Notes: generated by a model from the sequence alone, not told the origin. Positions 1 through 6,973 are shown, counted from the first letter of the stretch. The stretch is DNA of 8,457 nucleotides from an uncultured Ruminococcus sp. (GCA_902772795.1 CACYBZ010000093.1:1-8457); one strand, 5' to 3'. Numbers and translations: made by a program.

Positions 1-1001
1 ACGGCGAACGGGTAAAAAGTTCCGTTACACATTTTCTCAACATATGGTCGCTGACGATTATCCTGTTCTGTGTGCTTTATGTGTTCAGGGACGTAAATCC
101 CGAAATTCTTTTCAATCTCCTGCTGATACCTATTATCCTGATTATCCTCGTCACCGCATTTTTCCTTTGCGTAGATTACAGTCATATTGAAAATTCCAAC
201 TCCAGAATTATGATTGGCTCAGGACTGATTATGTGTGTGACTTCTTTGGCGGAATTCATCAGCCGATATGAAAAAGGTTATTTTCTTCACTATCCCTTTG
301 AAGTCGGTCTGATTGTCTTTTCCCTGATTCAGTTCATCGCAATTATGATTGTCGCCAAACGGAATATTATTCAGGCTTCCCGTGCCGAGTATATCGAAAA
401 TGAACTTCTGCAAAGTAAAATTTCTGTTATGCTCAGTCAGATTCAGCCTCATTTTCTGTATAATACGCTTGTCGTCATACGTCACCTGTGCGAAAAAAAC
501 CCCAAACTCGCAAAAGAAGCGATTACAGAATTCGCCAGCTATCTCCGTGGTAATCTGGACTCCCTGACGCTCAACACAACCATTCCCTTTGAAAAGGAAA
601 TGGAACACGTTGAAAATTATGTTTCCCTGGAAAAAAAGCGTTTCGGTGATAAAATCGAAATTGATTATGATATTGAATCCACTGATTTTGAAGTACCGTC
701 GCTTACCATTCAGACGATTGTGGAAAATGCTATCCGTCATGGCATTACCAAACGCAAGGAAGGCGGTACAGTTTCGATTATCACCAGAGAAAACGCTTAT
801 AATCATACCATTGAAATTAAAGATGACGGTATCGGTATGACCGAAAAAACTCCTGAAAAAAAGGATAACCGCAGTCATATCGGTGTTGAGAACGCCAAAA
901 AAAGAATTGAAACCATGTGTCACGGCACACTGGATTTTCAAAGTATACCAAATGTCGGTACTACTGTACTCATCACCCTGCCCAAACAAACCAACTTCTA
1001 G
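1..1001 (+). CDS. Sensor histidine kinase, LytS/YesM type (5' truncated)
   Basis: This is a membrane-bound sensor kinase that should autophosphorylate on histidine and pass the phosphate to a response regulator, which is not in the window. The frame (first full codon at base 3) is open to the left edge, so the N-terminus is missing; the GTG at 72 lies inside a membrane helix and is unlikely to be the start. At least four hydrophobic segments come first (about bases 40-360). A short linker leads to the His_kinase domain with the motif QIQPHFLYNT, whose phospho-acceptor His codon is at 450-452. The HATPase_c part shows an N box (VENAIRHG, from 720), a G1 box (DDGIGM, from 822), a GVENAKKRIE segment and a terminal GTTVLITLP. 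These motifs define the family that usually pairs with LytTR or AraC-type regulators. The signal sensed cannot be told. The TAG stop falls inside the terminal bases of the following palindromic element. Confidence 0.93.
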   Translation, partial: GERVKSSVTHFLNIWSLTIILFCVLYVFRDVNPEILFNLLLIPIILIILVTAFFLCVDYSHIENSNSRIMIGSGLIMCVTSLAEFISRYEKGYFLHYPFEVGLIVFSLIQFIAIMIVAKRNIIQASRAEYIENELLQSKISVMLSQIQPHFLYNTLVVIRHLCEKNPKLAKEAITEFASYLRGNLDSLTLNTTIPFEKEMEHVENYVSLEKKRFGDKIEIDYDIESTDFEVPSLTIQTIVENAIRHGITKRKEGGTVSIITRENAYNHTIEIKDDGIGMTEKTPEKKDNRSHIGVENAKKRIETMCHGTLDFQSIPNVGTTVLITLPKQTNF

Positions 1002-1205
1002 TGAGGGGTAATGTGCCCGATTAGCACTAACATAATTTAAAGCTATAAATGAGTAAATATACACCAGTTTCCAACTTTTGAAAAATTACTCTGTATATTG
1101 TGCGAACAGCAAATTCAATTTCACTATATACAGTGGCAAAAATTAAAACTTGGAAACTGGTGTTATAGTTTATAAGTTAGTGTATATAGGGCAACGCCCC
1201 TCACT
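1000..1205. repeat. 206-bp near-palindromic element (MITE-like or long-hairpin element)
   Basis: The whole interval folds back on itself. The ends are perfect 9-base inverted copies (AGTGAGGGG at 1000-1008 and CCCCTCACT at 1197-1205). Further paired blocks occur in order: TGCCC 1014-1018 with 1189-1193, CACTAAC 1025-1031 with 1176-1182, a perfect 14-base pair ACACCAGTTTCCAA 1061-1074 with 1150-1163, and a 12-base pair with one mismatch 1091-1102 with 1122-1133 around a 19-base loop. I see no coding sequence in it and no clear target-site duplication. This layout fits a small non-autonomous mobile element or a large structured RNA. A simple terminator is less likely given its length and lack of a T tract. 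Confidence 0.7.
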
Positions 1206-1206
1206 G

Positions 1207-1317
1207 ATGGAAAAAAGTTATCGGTTTTGTAGGCAAAATTGCCCTTTTCCATACACTTTTTCGGCTACTCGTGCTATTCATTGAAAGATTGTCTTATTAT
1301 CTTTTAGATTATTCTGC
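1207..1317 (+). promoter_or_regulatory. Leader of the tail-like cassette with a weak promoter candidate
   Basis: This is the short non-coding stretch between the palindromic element and the first tail-like gene. A TTGAAA at 1281-1286 could be a -35 box, with TAGATT at 1305-1310 after an 18-base spacer as a poor -10 (four of six matches). A small hairpin (GGCA/TGCC, 1233-1244) sits inside flanking TGGAAAA and TTTTCCA arms (about 1208-1251). The promoter call is weak; the cassette could also be read from transcription passing through the kinase gene. Confidence 0.25.
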
Positions 1318-1336
1318 AAGGAGGTAGTCTGTCATA
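1318..1336 (+). promoter_or_regulatory. Strong ribosome binding site before an apparent ATA start
   Basis: AAGGAGG at 1318-1324 is a full Shine-Dalgarno match. Nine bases later, at 1334, the reading frame of the downstream gene begins with ATA. The frame is closed by TAG at 1325-1327, and no ATG, GTG or TTG lies in frame before 1544. The next gene has AGGAGG followed by the same nine-base gap to its TTG start at 2241, which supports initiation at the equivalent codon here. Confidence 0.6.
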
Positions 1337-2257
1337 ACACAATATCATATCTTTCCCGATGAACTTTACCTTTACACCAACACGACTTTTGACGGCTGTA
1401 TTTCCGTCCGTGACAGCAGAGGTAAACCTTTTTTTATTTCGGACGGCGATGAACTTGTTTTCAGTATTGCGAAAAAAGAAAAAAACAAAACATTTACCCC
1501 TGTCTTTACCCTTACACTCACCGCTGATGACGAAGTTTCAGGAATGTATCCTTTTAAGATTCTTCCTGAAATTACTGCCACACTGTACGGTCTGTATTTT
1601 TACAGTGTTTCCGTTCACTTTGCTGACGGGGATATCTACACAGCTGTTCCGTTTACCCGACTTCATGCTTCATTTCCCTTTACCTGCATGAACATTCACG
1701 GACACAGAAATCATATTGTCGCTGTTGTTCCCAGAACAATGACCGCAAGTCATTATATTCCTTCGGTAAATGAACTCGCTGAGTTCATTGCGGATTTTCA
1801 GAACAACGGTCTTTTAACGGATATCAAACGTATCCGCCATACGGATATTATTTTTGTCCGCTGTTTTCCTGACAATCTTTCTTCGGCTGAACTGATAAGC
1901 CGTATCCGCAATACCGCTGAAAATTACGGGTCAGCGGACTTTTTTGTTTCGGGATTTTTTTACGATGCCCCTGAACATTACAAGTCTGTTCTTGAAAATG
2001 CGTTCGGCAACCGTTTCATTGACGTACAGACGATATTGAAAACACCTGTATTCAATAATACTTCGGATACGGTTATTTCCAGTATCGCTTTCGATATGCT
2101 TCAGCTGACCCCTTCTCCTGCCGAATTGCTTGCCATAAGAACGGCAAACTATCCCGACTGTATCCTGTCCGATGAAAATCATTTCAACGACAAGGGATTA
2201 ACGCTTATTGCTCAGATTATCTTACAGGAGGTACATTCTATTGAACTGCAACTTTAA
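1334..2257 (+). CDS. Phage-tail-like protein with divergent SGNH-hydrolase fold (start at ATA)
   Basis: The predicted product has 307 residues. Roughly residues 1-110 look like an all-beta N-terminal module, rich in alternating hydrophobics with FYSVSVHFADGD near its end, reminiscent of phage baseplate or tail-appendage N-terminal domains (inference). Residues about 120-307 resemble an SGNH hydrolase: a beta strand reading DIIFVRCFP, later FIDVQTIL, and a block V motif DENHFNDKG with D280 and H283 in the usual DxxH spacing. I cannot find a GDS-type serine motif at the start of that domain, so it may be inactive or use another nucleophile. The start is odd: an ideal ribosome binding site at 1318-1324 points to ATA at 1334, and an ATG start at 1544 would discard 70 in-frame residues that look genuine. 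The last 17 bases overlap the next gene, which implies translational coupling and joint function. Confidence 0.75.
   Translation: MTQYHIFPDELYLYTNTTFDGCISVRDSRGKPFFISDGDELVFSIAKKEKNKTFTPVFTLTLTADDEVSGMYPFKILPEITATLYGLYFYSVSVHFADGDIYTAVPFTRLHASFPFTCMNIHGHRNHIVAVVPRTMTASHYIPSVNELAEFIADFQNNGLLTDIKRIRHTDIIFVRCFPDNLSSAELISRIRNTAENYGSADFFVSGFFYDAPEHYKSVLENAFGNRFIDVQTILKTPVFNNTSDTVISSIAFDMLQLTPSPAELLAIRTANYPDCILSDENHFNDKGLTLIAQIILQEVHSIELQL
2225..2243 (+). promoter_or_regulatory. Ribosome binding site fixing a TTG start
   Basis: AGGAGG at 2226-2231 lies inside the end of the upstream gene and is followed after nine bases by TTG at 2241. This decides the start of the large tail-like gene. An earlier in-frame TTG at 2208 would place the Shine-Dalgarno sequence inside the coding region and has no site of its own. 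Confidence 0.75.
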
Positions 2258-4562
2258 CAACTACCATACCGATGAAAACGGTAATGTTCACCGTGATATA
2301 CCGCTCGGTACTGCTCCGTCTGACGCTTATGTAAGAACCAATATGAAACTGCGTTCGGAAATTGACAATGTACAACAGCATATTGATAATGTCAGCGGTC
2401 TTTTAAACGACGTTCAATCTCAGCTGGAAAGTTCTGACAACCACATTTTACAGGAAATGGACAGTCAGATTGCCGATGTCCATACCGACATGGCAACACA
2501 GGCACAGACTATCCATAACCGTATTGACCTGGAAGTCACCGATATCAATGAACGTATTCATAACGAAAAAAACAGTCTTTCTGCCAGAATAGATACTATC
2601 GTGACAAACGGTACTGCCAGCGAGGGCAATACGGAACTGATTGACATTCGCACCGATTACAAAGGCAGAGTATATCAGACTGCGGGAACATCTGTCCGTG
2701 AACAGGTACAGGCACTGGATACTACCCTTTCGGCAATACAGGAAAAAATCGGCGGAAATCATTCGGCAAATCTGTACTGGGAATCGGGTGGTATCGACAA
2801 CGACGGCAATACACAGGCTTCTGAAACAAGACTCAGAACAAGCCATTATATTGCTCTGCCTCAGAAAACAGCTTTCCTGCACTGTCCTGAGAATTTCACT
2901 GTCGCCCTTATCGGTTATGACAGTTCCAAACATTATGTCAACAAAATTATCGGTATCACCTCGGACTATACGCTTGAAGCACGACATGATTTTTCCTATA
3001 TCAGAATTGTCATGTATTTCAGCAACGCACAGTATATCACCGTGACGGACGGGTATGAAAGCGGTATTTTTCTTACCGTACACGATGCGGAACATTATGC
3101 CGATTCTTCCACACTCCAGAGTGAAATTGAAAGAATACGCAATACCTATCTTTTTGAACTCAACTATCAGTATATTCCGCCACTCGCCACGGAACAGGGA
3201 TATCTCAATGCACAGGGAACTGTTCTCTATCAGAACCTTAACTACTATCTTACTGACTATTTTGACGTTTCTGACTGTCAGGCGGTCAATACGTTCAATA
3301 TTGTCGGGTCGGGGGTATACGGAGGCTGGTATGACGAAAACAAGAATCTGATTTCCACCTTTGCCGAAAATTCCCAGTTCAACGCCGTCTATGAAAAACC
3401 CAGCAATACGGTAAAATACTGTCGTATGACGGTTCATCTTTCGGGTCTGGATAATTACATGATTTTCAAAGGCTATGTTCCCAAAAACTGGCATACACCC
3501 GTTCAGCAGTTTGACAACTCACTTATTCCCGTCAGAAAAAATGAAATCGTTCTGCCGAATACCATCTACAAGGCTTCTGACAAGGAATGTAATATCTATC
3601 ATGATAATATCTGTCATACACTGTATGGTGGCAACGGTATGTTTATCGGCACAAACTACGGCACCAATGCAGGAAGCGGTAACTGTGATTATGCACGCTT
3701 TTTCCGTGCAGGTACGAACAACGCCACTGTATATGCAAGGGTCATCAACAGTGAACTGGATATCACCGCCGAAAAGAAAATCAGTATTGTCAATGTTTCC
3801 ACCGAAAATCTTCCCCAGAGTGTCAGAATTATGGCAATAGGCGATTCTCTTACCGACATGGGCTATCATCTCTGGCAGATTCATCATGCCCTCACCGATT
3901 ACGGCTGTACCCCTGCATGGATAGGCACTAACCGAAATACTTCAGCCGATATTACCGTAGACAACCAGACCTATACCATTAACCGTGAAGCCCTTTCGGG
4001 TGGCAGACTTGAACAGTTCGTTACCAATACCCCCTATAACCCTTTCTGGAATTCCTCACAGAACAGAAACAATGTTTCCGCTTATCTCTCCGAAAATCAT
4101 CTGGAAATTCCTGACTACCTCATTGTACAGTTTACGCTGAATGATATTACAAAGTATCAGTCAAGGGATTACGGTACATTCATAGCGAACCTGAAAACAC
4201 TGTACAATATGTTCAAGACCGTCAACAGTGATATCAAGATGATTTTCTCGGTTGAACCGTGCGGTTGTCAGTATAAGAAAGGTGACAACACCGATATGAC
4301 AAATTCGGCGGTACTTTCCTTTGCCAAAGCCCTCATCGCTGAATTTACCGACAACGAAAATTATCCAGATATCTATATTTGTCCTTCCTATGCGTTTGTT
4401 GACCGTATGTATGGCTATAACAGAACAGAATTGCCCTTTGCTTATTTTTCAGAAAAAGAAACGGTCGCCTATGATGCGGTTCACCCCAACAAAGGCGGTG
4501 GAAAACAAATCGGTGATGCTGTTCTCGGTGTACTTCTTGCCCTTATGCAGGGTATTGCCTGA
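2241..4562 (+). CDS. Phage tail fibre-like protein with C-terminal SGNH/GDSL esterase domain
   Basis: From TTG at 2241 the product has 773 residues. Residues about 35-122 form a hydrophilic helical stretch with heptad-like spacing, as in trimeric tail-fibre stalks. It is followed by EGNTELIDIRTDYKGRVY (128-145), a segment of the kind found in tail proteins of clostridial phages. Two beta-rich modules (about 172-280 and 303-410) resemble each other and could bind sugar. Residues about 530-773 form an SGNH hydrolase with a full catalytic set: GDSLTD with nucleophile S536, a block II Gly in SGGRLEQ (587-588), block III FTLND with N634, and block V YDAVHP with D745 and H748. The likely activity is removal of acyl groups, such as O-acetyl, from cell-surface glycans. 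No signal peptide is seen, as expected for a tail protein. It overlaps the upstream gene by 17 bases, and a strong terminator lies just after it. The exact substrate is unknown. Confidence 0.88.
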   Translation: MNCNFNNYHTDENGNVHRDIPLGTAPSDAYVRTNMKLRSEIDNVQQHIDNVSGLLNDVQSQLESSDNHILQEMDSQIADVHTDMATQAQTIHNRIDLEVTDINERIHNEKNSLSARIDTIVTNGTASEGNTELIDIRTDYKGRVYQTAGTSVREQVQALDTTLSAIQEKIGGNHSANLYWESGGIDNDGNTQASETRLRTSHYIALPQKTAFLHCPENFTVALIGYDSSKHYVNKIIGITSDYTLEARHDFSYIRIVMYFSNAQYITVTDGYESGIFLTVHDAEHYADSSTLQSEIERIRNTYLFELNYQYIPPLATEQGYLNAQGTVLYQNLNYYLTDYFDVSDCQAVNTFNIVGSGVYGGWYDENKNLISTFAENSQFNAVYEKPSNTVKYCRMTVHLSGLDNYMIFKGYVPKNWHTPVQQFDNSLIPVRKNEIVLPNTIYKASDKECNIYHDNICHTLYGGNGMFIGTNYGTNAGSGNCDYARFFRAGTNNATVYARVINSELDITAEKKISIVNVSTENLPQSVRIMAIGDSLTDMGYHLWQIHHALTDYGCTPAWIGTNRNTSADITVDNQTYTINREALSGGRLEQFVTNTPYNPFWNSSQNRNNVSAYLSENHLEIPDYLIVQFTLNDITKYQSRDYGTFIANLKTLYNMFKTVNSDIKMIFSVEPCGCQYKKGDNTDMTNSAVLSFAKALIAEFTDNENYPDIYICPSYAFVDRMYGYNRTELPFAYFSEKETVAYDAVHPNKGGGKQIGDAVLGVLLALMQGIA

Positions 4563-4577
4563 CAACGGTTTTCAAAG

Positions 4578-4613
4578 AAATCCCCCTGCTTGCAAAAGCA
4601 GGGGGATTTTTTT
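4578..4613. terminator. Intrinsic terminator between convergent operons
   Basis: A perfect 14-bp stem (4578-4591 with 4596-4609) with a GCAA loop is GC-rich in its middle (CCCCCTGC) and runs straight into seven T residues (4607-4613). It lies 15 bases after the tail-like gene and 20 bases after the stop of the convergent membrane-protein gene. The T tract favours use on the + strand; the - strand side reads TTTCTTT, so it may act both ways. Confidence 0.92.
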
Positions 4614-4628
4614 GGACAGCACAAAGAA

Positions 4629-5174
4629 TTATTGTCTGTATCTGAGCAGTCGGGAACGGTATTTCTGAAAGTAAATGGAGATAATGTTGGTAAAGGCTTT
4701 ATCGAACATGACAAAAATCACGACACTGCCCACCAAAAAAAGAACGGGAATATTTATGCCGAACATGGTAAACTGTTCGTTCGGAATTCCCAGCAGGTAT
4801 ATACAGAGAAAATAAAATGCGGTAACGGTAACAGAAAAAATCATGATTTTCAAAATCATTCTTTTACGGAAACTGACAATGTGCTGTTCAATGCACTGTT
4901 TGATGACGGGATAATGTCCGAACAGGAGAATATACAGAGCAACAGCTTCCTTGTCAGCAACAAGCAACACCGACAGAACACTCACCACAAAATAAACCGC
5001 CAACGCTCTTTTTTTACCGCATTCGATGACGATAACGGCAGAAACCATTCCCGCAAATGCAGACAAAGCATAACTCGCTACGGGAATCAGGGTGGTAAGC
5101 AGTAAAATCACCGTTTCCACCGCCGAAACAATACCGCACAAAGCAATGGTGAACGTCCTTTTTTTCAACATCAT
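4629..5174 (-). CDS. Polytopic membrane protein, possible ECF S-component-like fold
   Basis: This 181-residue integral membrane protein has about six hydrophobic helices (near residues 8-29, 31-50, 57-72, 76-91, 107-128 and 139-160) and a basic end (YFQKYRSRLLRYRQ). The segment ADKEAVALYILLFGHYPVIK (73-92) looks like a family signature. I associate proteins of this shape with a conserved but uncharacterised clostridial family that resembles substrate-binding S components of ECF transporters; that is a resemblance, not a proven assignment. It is the last gene of a three-gene operon and starts seven bases after the stop of the J-domain gene. No good ribosome binding site precedes it, so translation is probably coupled. 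Two adjacent ATG codons (5174 and 5171) are both possible starts. Confidence 0.85.
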   Translation of the reverse strand: MMLKKRTFTIALCGIVSAVETVILLLTTLIPVASYALSAFAGMVSAVIVIECGKKRALAVYFVVSVLSVLLVADKEAVALYILLFGHYPVIKQCIEQHIVSFRKRMILKIMIFSVTVTAFYFLCIYLLGIPNEQFTMFGINIPVLFLVGSVVIFVMFDKAFTNIISIYFQKYRSRLLRYRQ

Positions 5175-5181
5175 ATGTGTA

Positions 5182-5802
5182 TCAGCAACAACAAATCAGG
5201 TCGCCTCCCATACATTCGCAACAGGTATCCGCACAGCAAAGTACCGTACAGATATCGCACGCACTGCAACTGCTGTTCATCGGATTCTGTTCGTACTGAT
5301 AACCCCCGTAATTTCCGTTACGTTCGGCATTCATCATCTGTAAAGCTCCCTGATATTCCCCGTTGGACGGGTCAAGAATGACTGCCTGCTGAAAATGCTG
5401 AAATGCCTGTTCTGTCCAGCCTTTGCGGTACAGTATTGTCCCCTTCAGAAAGTACCATTCCGCATTCCGTTCAGGCAAAGGCACTCCGCTCAATATCTGG
5501 TCAGCGTCGGCAATACGTCCGTTTTTAATTAGTATTCTGACATCATGATAATCCGAACGGCTGTTCTGTTCATAAGAATACGGATAGTCCGCTGTTCTTT
5601 TTGAAATGTTTTCTTTTCGCTGTTGACGGATAGTATCATATGCCTGATTGATTTCCTGCATTTTCTGCGTTGCCATGCCAGCAAGCGGACTGTCAACATA
5701 ATTATCCGGGTGATATTTTTTTGCCAGTTCTTTATAAGCCTTTGCGATTTCCTGGTCGTCCGCATACGGAGAAACACCTAAAATTTCATAAGGGTTATTC
5801 AT
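5182..5802 (-). CDS. J-domain (DnaJ-like) protein with TPR and cysteine-rich tail
   Basis: The product has 206 residues. Residues 1-65 are a J domain (NPYEILGV start, HPD motif at 31-33), which in known proteins stimulates the ATPase of a DnaK-type Hsp70. Residues about 85-154 form TPR-like helices, the clearest repeat being 114-147 (AEWYFLKG to LDPSN). After a Tyr/Asn-rich linker, the last 28 residues (179-206) contain eleven cysteines in pairs and triplets ending ICCC. This is not the DnaJ zinc-finger spacing of four CxxCxGxG motifs. It could bind metal, carry a cluster or be lipidated (inference). The ATG at 5802 is preceded by AAAGGA at a good distance and matches the family N-terminus; the longer frame to 5949 only overlaps the upstream gene. 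Its first 8 bases overlap the end of the DUF5685 gene, so the two are probably co-translated. It is not the housekeeping dnaJ. Confidence 0.92.
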   Translation of the reverse strand: MNNPYEILGVSPYADDQEIAKAYKELAKKYHPDNYVDSPLAGMATQKMQEINQAYDTIRQQRKENISKRTADYPYSYEQNSRSDYHDVRILIKNGRIADADQILSGVPLPERNAEWYFLKGTILYRKGWTEQAFQHFQQAVILDPSNGEYQGALQMMNAERNGNYGGYQYEQNPMNSSCSACDICTVLCCADTCCECMGGDLICCC

Positions 5803-6676
5803 AATTATTTTCCTTTCGGTCATGGTCGGCAAAAAGAATTTTTTTCTGCATTTGTGCCAGTCCCATGGAAACAAGATTGTCGGTAATTGCCCCAAACGTC
5901 CTGATTTCCATAAGTGCATAGGCACTTTGAATCCTTGCTGTAACGGCATTGAGTACCTGATTCATGTATTGTTGTTTTTCTGTTCCGGTTAATGTCTGCT
6001 TGTCGAATACGGCAATAAACGGGTTGAAACGATGGTGATGACAGTCTTTTTCATAGTCATCGCAAGCGTCCATAAGGTAAATCCACTTTCCCAGAAAATA
6101 ACCGAATTCCCCGAAAACCAGTTTCTGTGTATCATTTTCCGCCAGCAGAATCATAACTTTTCTGAGCATGATGGCAGTCGGTTCGGCACATTCGTCAAGA
6201 GAAGGATTTTCCTTGTTTTCAATGATACTTTGCGAACGGTTCAGTTCGCTGACAATCTCCACGATTTCAGGATAATTTTTCCGTGCCTTTTTCAGCCAGT
6301 GTCCGACAAACACCCGACATATCCGCAACGGAACAGAAAGAAAAAAAGACGTATCTTCAATATTATCGAGAATCTTAAAATAGACACTTGCCACAGTCAG
6401 TGCCGAAGCCATTTGCATTTCTTTTTCACAACAGGTGCAGTACAGACATTTCTTTAACGGATTGAATGTACAGCGTTCCTTACGGACGTTTTCGCATACA
6501 CCATGAATCCCCATACTTATCATAGCATAACAGGTACAGTCATAACTTAACCCCAGTCTTGCCAGAATACCATAGTCTTTTCCTAACTGTCGGCACAGTC
6601 CGCAATAGACGCTTCTATAAAGTTCAAAATCCTTGACCAGCAGATAAGGTCGGTAAGGTCGTAAATAACCGAACAT
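5795..6676 (-). CDS. DUF5685 family cysteine-rich protein
   Basis: The 293-residue product opens with MFGYLRPYRPYLL and LYRSVYCGLCRQLG, which I recognise as the DUF5685 family of Clostridia and relatives; its function is not established. Ten cysteines fall in the first 85 residues: C25xxC28, C47xC49, C61, C69, C77xxC80xCC (82 and 83). This suggests a metal or redox site. The rest is predicted mostly helical, with two acidic motifs: D104NIED108 and D203ACDDYEKD211, the latter followed by RFNPF. Their placement recalls the paired Asp motifs of isoprenoid synthases (inference only). The ATG at 6676 is preceded by AAAGGGAG at proper spacing and gives the family start; a TTG at 6715 would add 13 residues and is less likely. 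It is the first gene of the operon with the J-domain and membrane-protein genes, and it overlaps the J-domain gene by 8 bases. Confidence 0.9.
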   Translation of the reverse strand: MFGYLRPYRPYLLVKDFELYRSVYCGLCRQLGKDYGILARLGLSYDCTCYAMISMGIHGVCENVRKERCTFNPLKKCLYCTCCEKEMQMASALTVASVYFKILDNIEDTSFFLSVPLRICRVFVGHWLKKARKNYPEIVEIVSELNRSQSIIENKENPSLDECAEPTAIMLRKVMILLAENDTQKLVFGEFGYFLGKWIYLMDACDDYEKDCHHHRFNPFIAVFDKQTLTGTEKQQYMNQVLNAVTARIQSAYALMEIRTFGAITDNLVSMGLAQMQKKILFADHDRKENNYE

Positions 6677-6706
6677 GGCAAAACTCCCTTTATCTTTTGT
6701 CCCTCC

Positions 6707-6734
6707 ATTGTACAATATTGACGTGCTATGATAA
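6707..6734 (-). promoter_or_regulatory. Candidate promoter of the DUF5685/J-domain operon
   Basis: Read on the - strand, TTATCA (6734-6729) and TACAAT (6712-6707) are separated by 16 bases. The -10 matches five of six consensus bases and the -35 four of six. Transcription would start near 6700 and leave a leader of about 25 bases that holds the ribosome binding site. The surrounding DNA is very AT-rich, so chance matches are common. Confidence 0.35.
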
Positions 6735-6861
6735 TTAATATATTGTAAATTTTTTTGTGATAAAATATTTTCTTCCTCAATCGGTGAAAAACAGAAAAAA
6801 ATGTTTTTTCTCCTTTAGTCAACATAGACAAATATATTTTTATTTTTGTCTGAAAAAAGAA

Positions 6862-6890
6862 TTGAAATTATAGATTTATTGTGTTAAAAT
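6862..6890 (+). promoter_or_regulatory. Extended -10 promoter for the small acidic protein gene
   Basis: TTGAAA (6862-6867) and TAAAAT (6885-6890) are 17 bases apart, each with five of six consensus matches, and TGT directly before the -10 gives an extended TGn motif. Transcription would begin near 6897, giving a leader of about 100 bases before the gene at 7000. This is the best sigma-A-type promoter in the window. Confidence 0.65.
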
Positions 6891-6973
6891 AGTATAAATA
6901 GATTAGAAGAATAAAAAACAGTGTGAATCCTAACAAAATACAGTCAGAAAACAAAACAACATAACAGAATGTC

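Noticed and set aside
219..1064. 281-codon open frame on the - strand
   Set aside because: It lies antisense to the histidine kinase, whose motifs are unmistakable. Its translation has no family features, and it would run through the palindromic element.
2208..2240. Earlier TTG start for the tail-like esterase
   Set aside because: It would encode the Shine-Dalgarno sequence itself as Arg-Arg and has no ribosome binding site of its own; TTG at 2241 is placed correctly.
2448..3494. 348-codon open frame on the - strand
   Set aside because: It is antisense to the tail-like esterase gene and is a by-product of that gene's codon use; no ribosome binding site or recognisable motif supports it.
1334..4562. 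Diversity-generating retroelement target
   Set aside because: Tail proteins are common targets, but no reverse transcriptase, template repeat or C-type lectin-like C-terminus is visible; the C-terminus is an SGNH hydrolase.
4590..5105. 171-codon open frame on the + strand
   Set aside because: It starts inside the terminator hairpin and is antisense to the polytopic membrane protein; its translation is polar and featureless.
5803..5949. Longer N-terminus for the J-domain protein
   Set aside because: The added 49 residues overlap the DUF5685 gene in another frame and do not look like protein. The ATG at 5802 begins the J domain directly and has a good ribosome binding site.
6718..6746. + strand promoter TTGACG with TATTGT
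   Set aside because: Spacing is right, but the -10 matches only four of six bases, and the much better promoter at 6862-6890 lies closer to the gene it would serve.
6794..6810. Perfect GAAAAAA/TTTTTTC hairpin
   Set aside because: The stem is almost entirely A-T with a three-base loop in very AT-rich DNA; too weak to call a terminator or regulatory structure.
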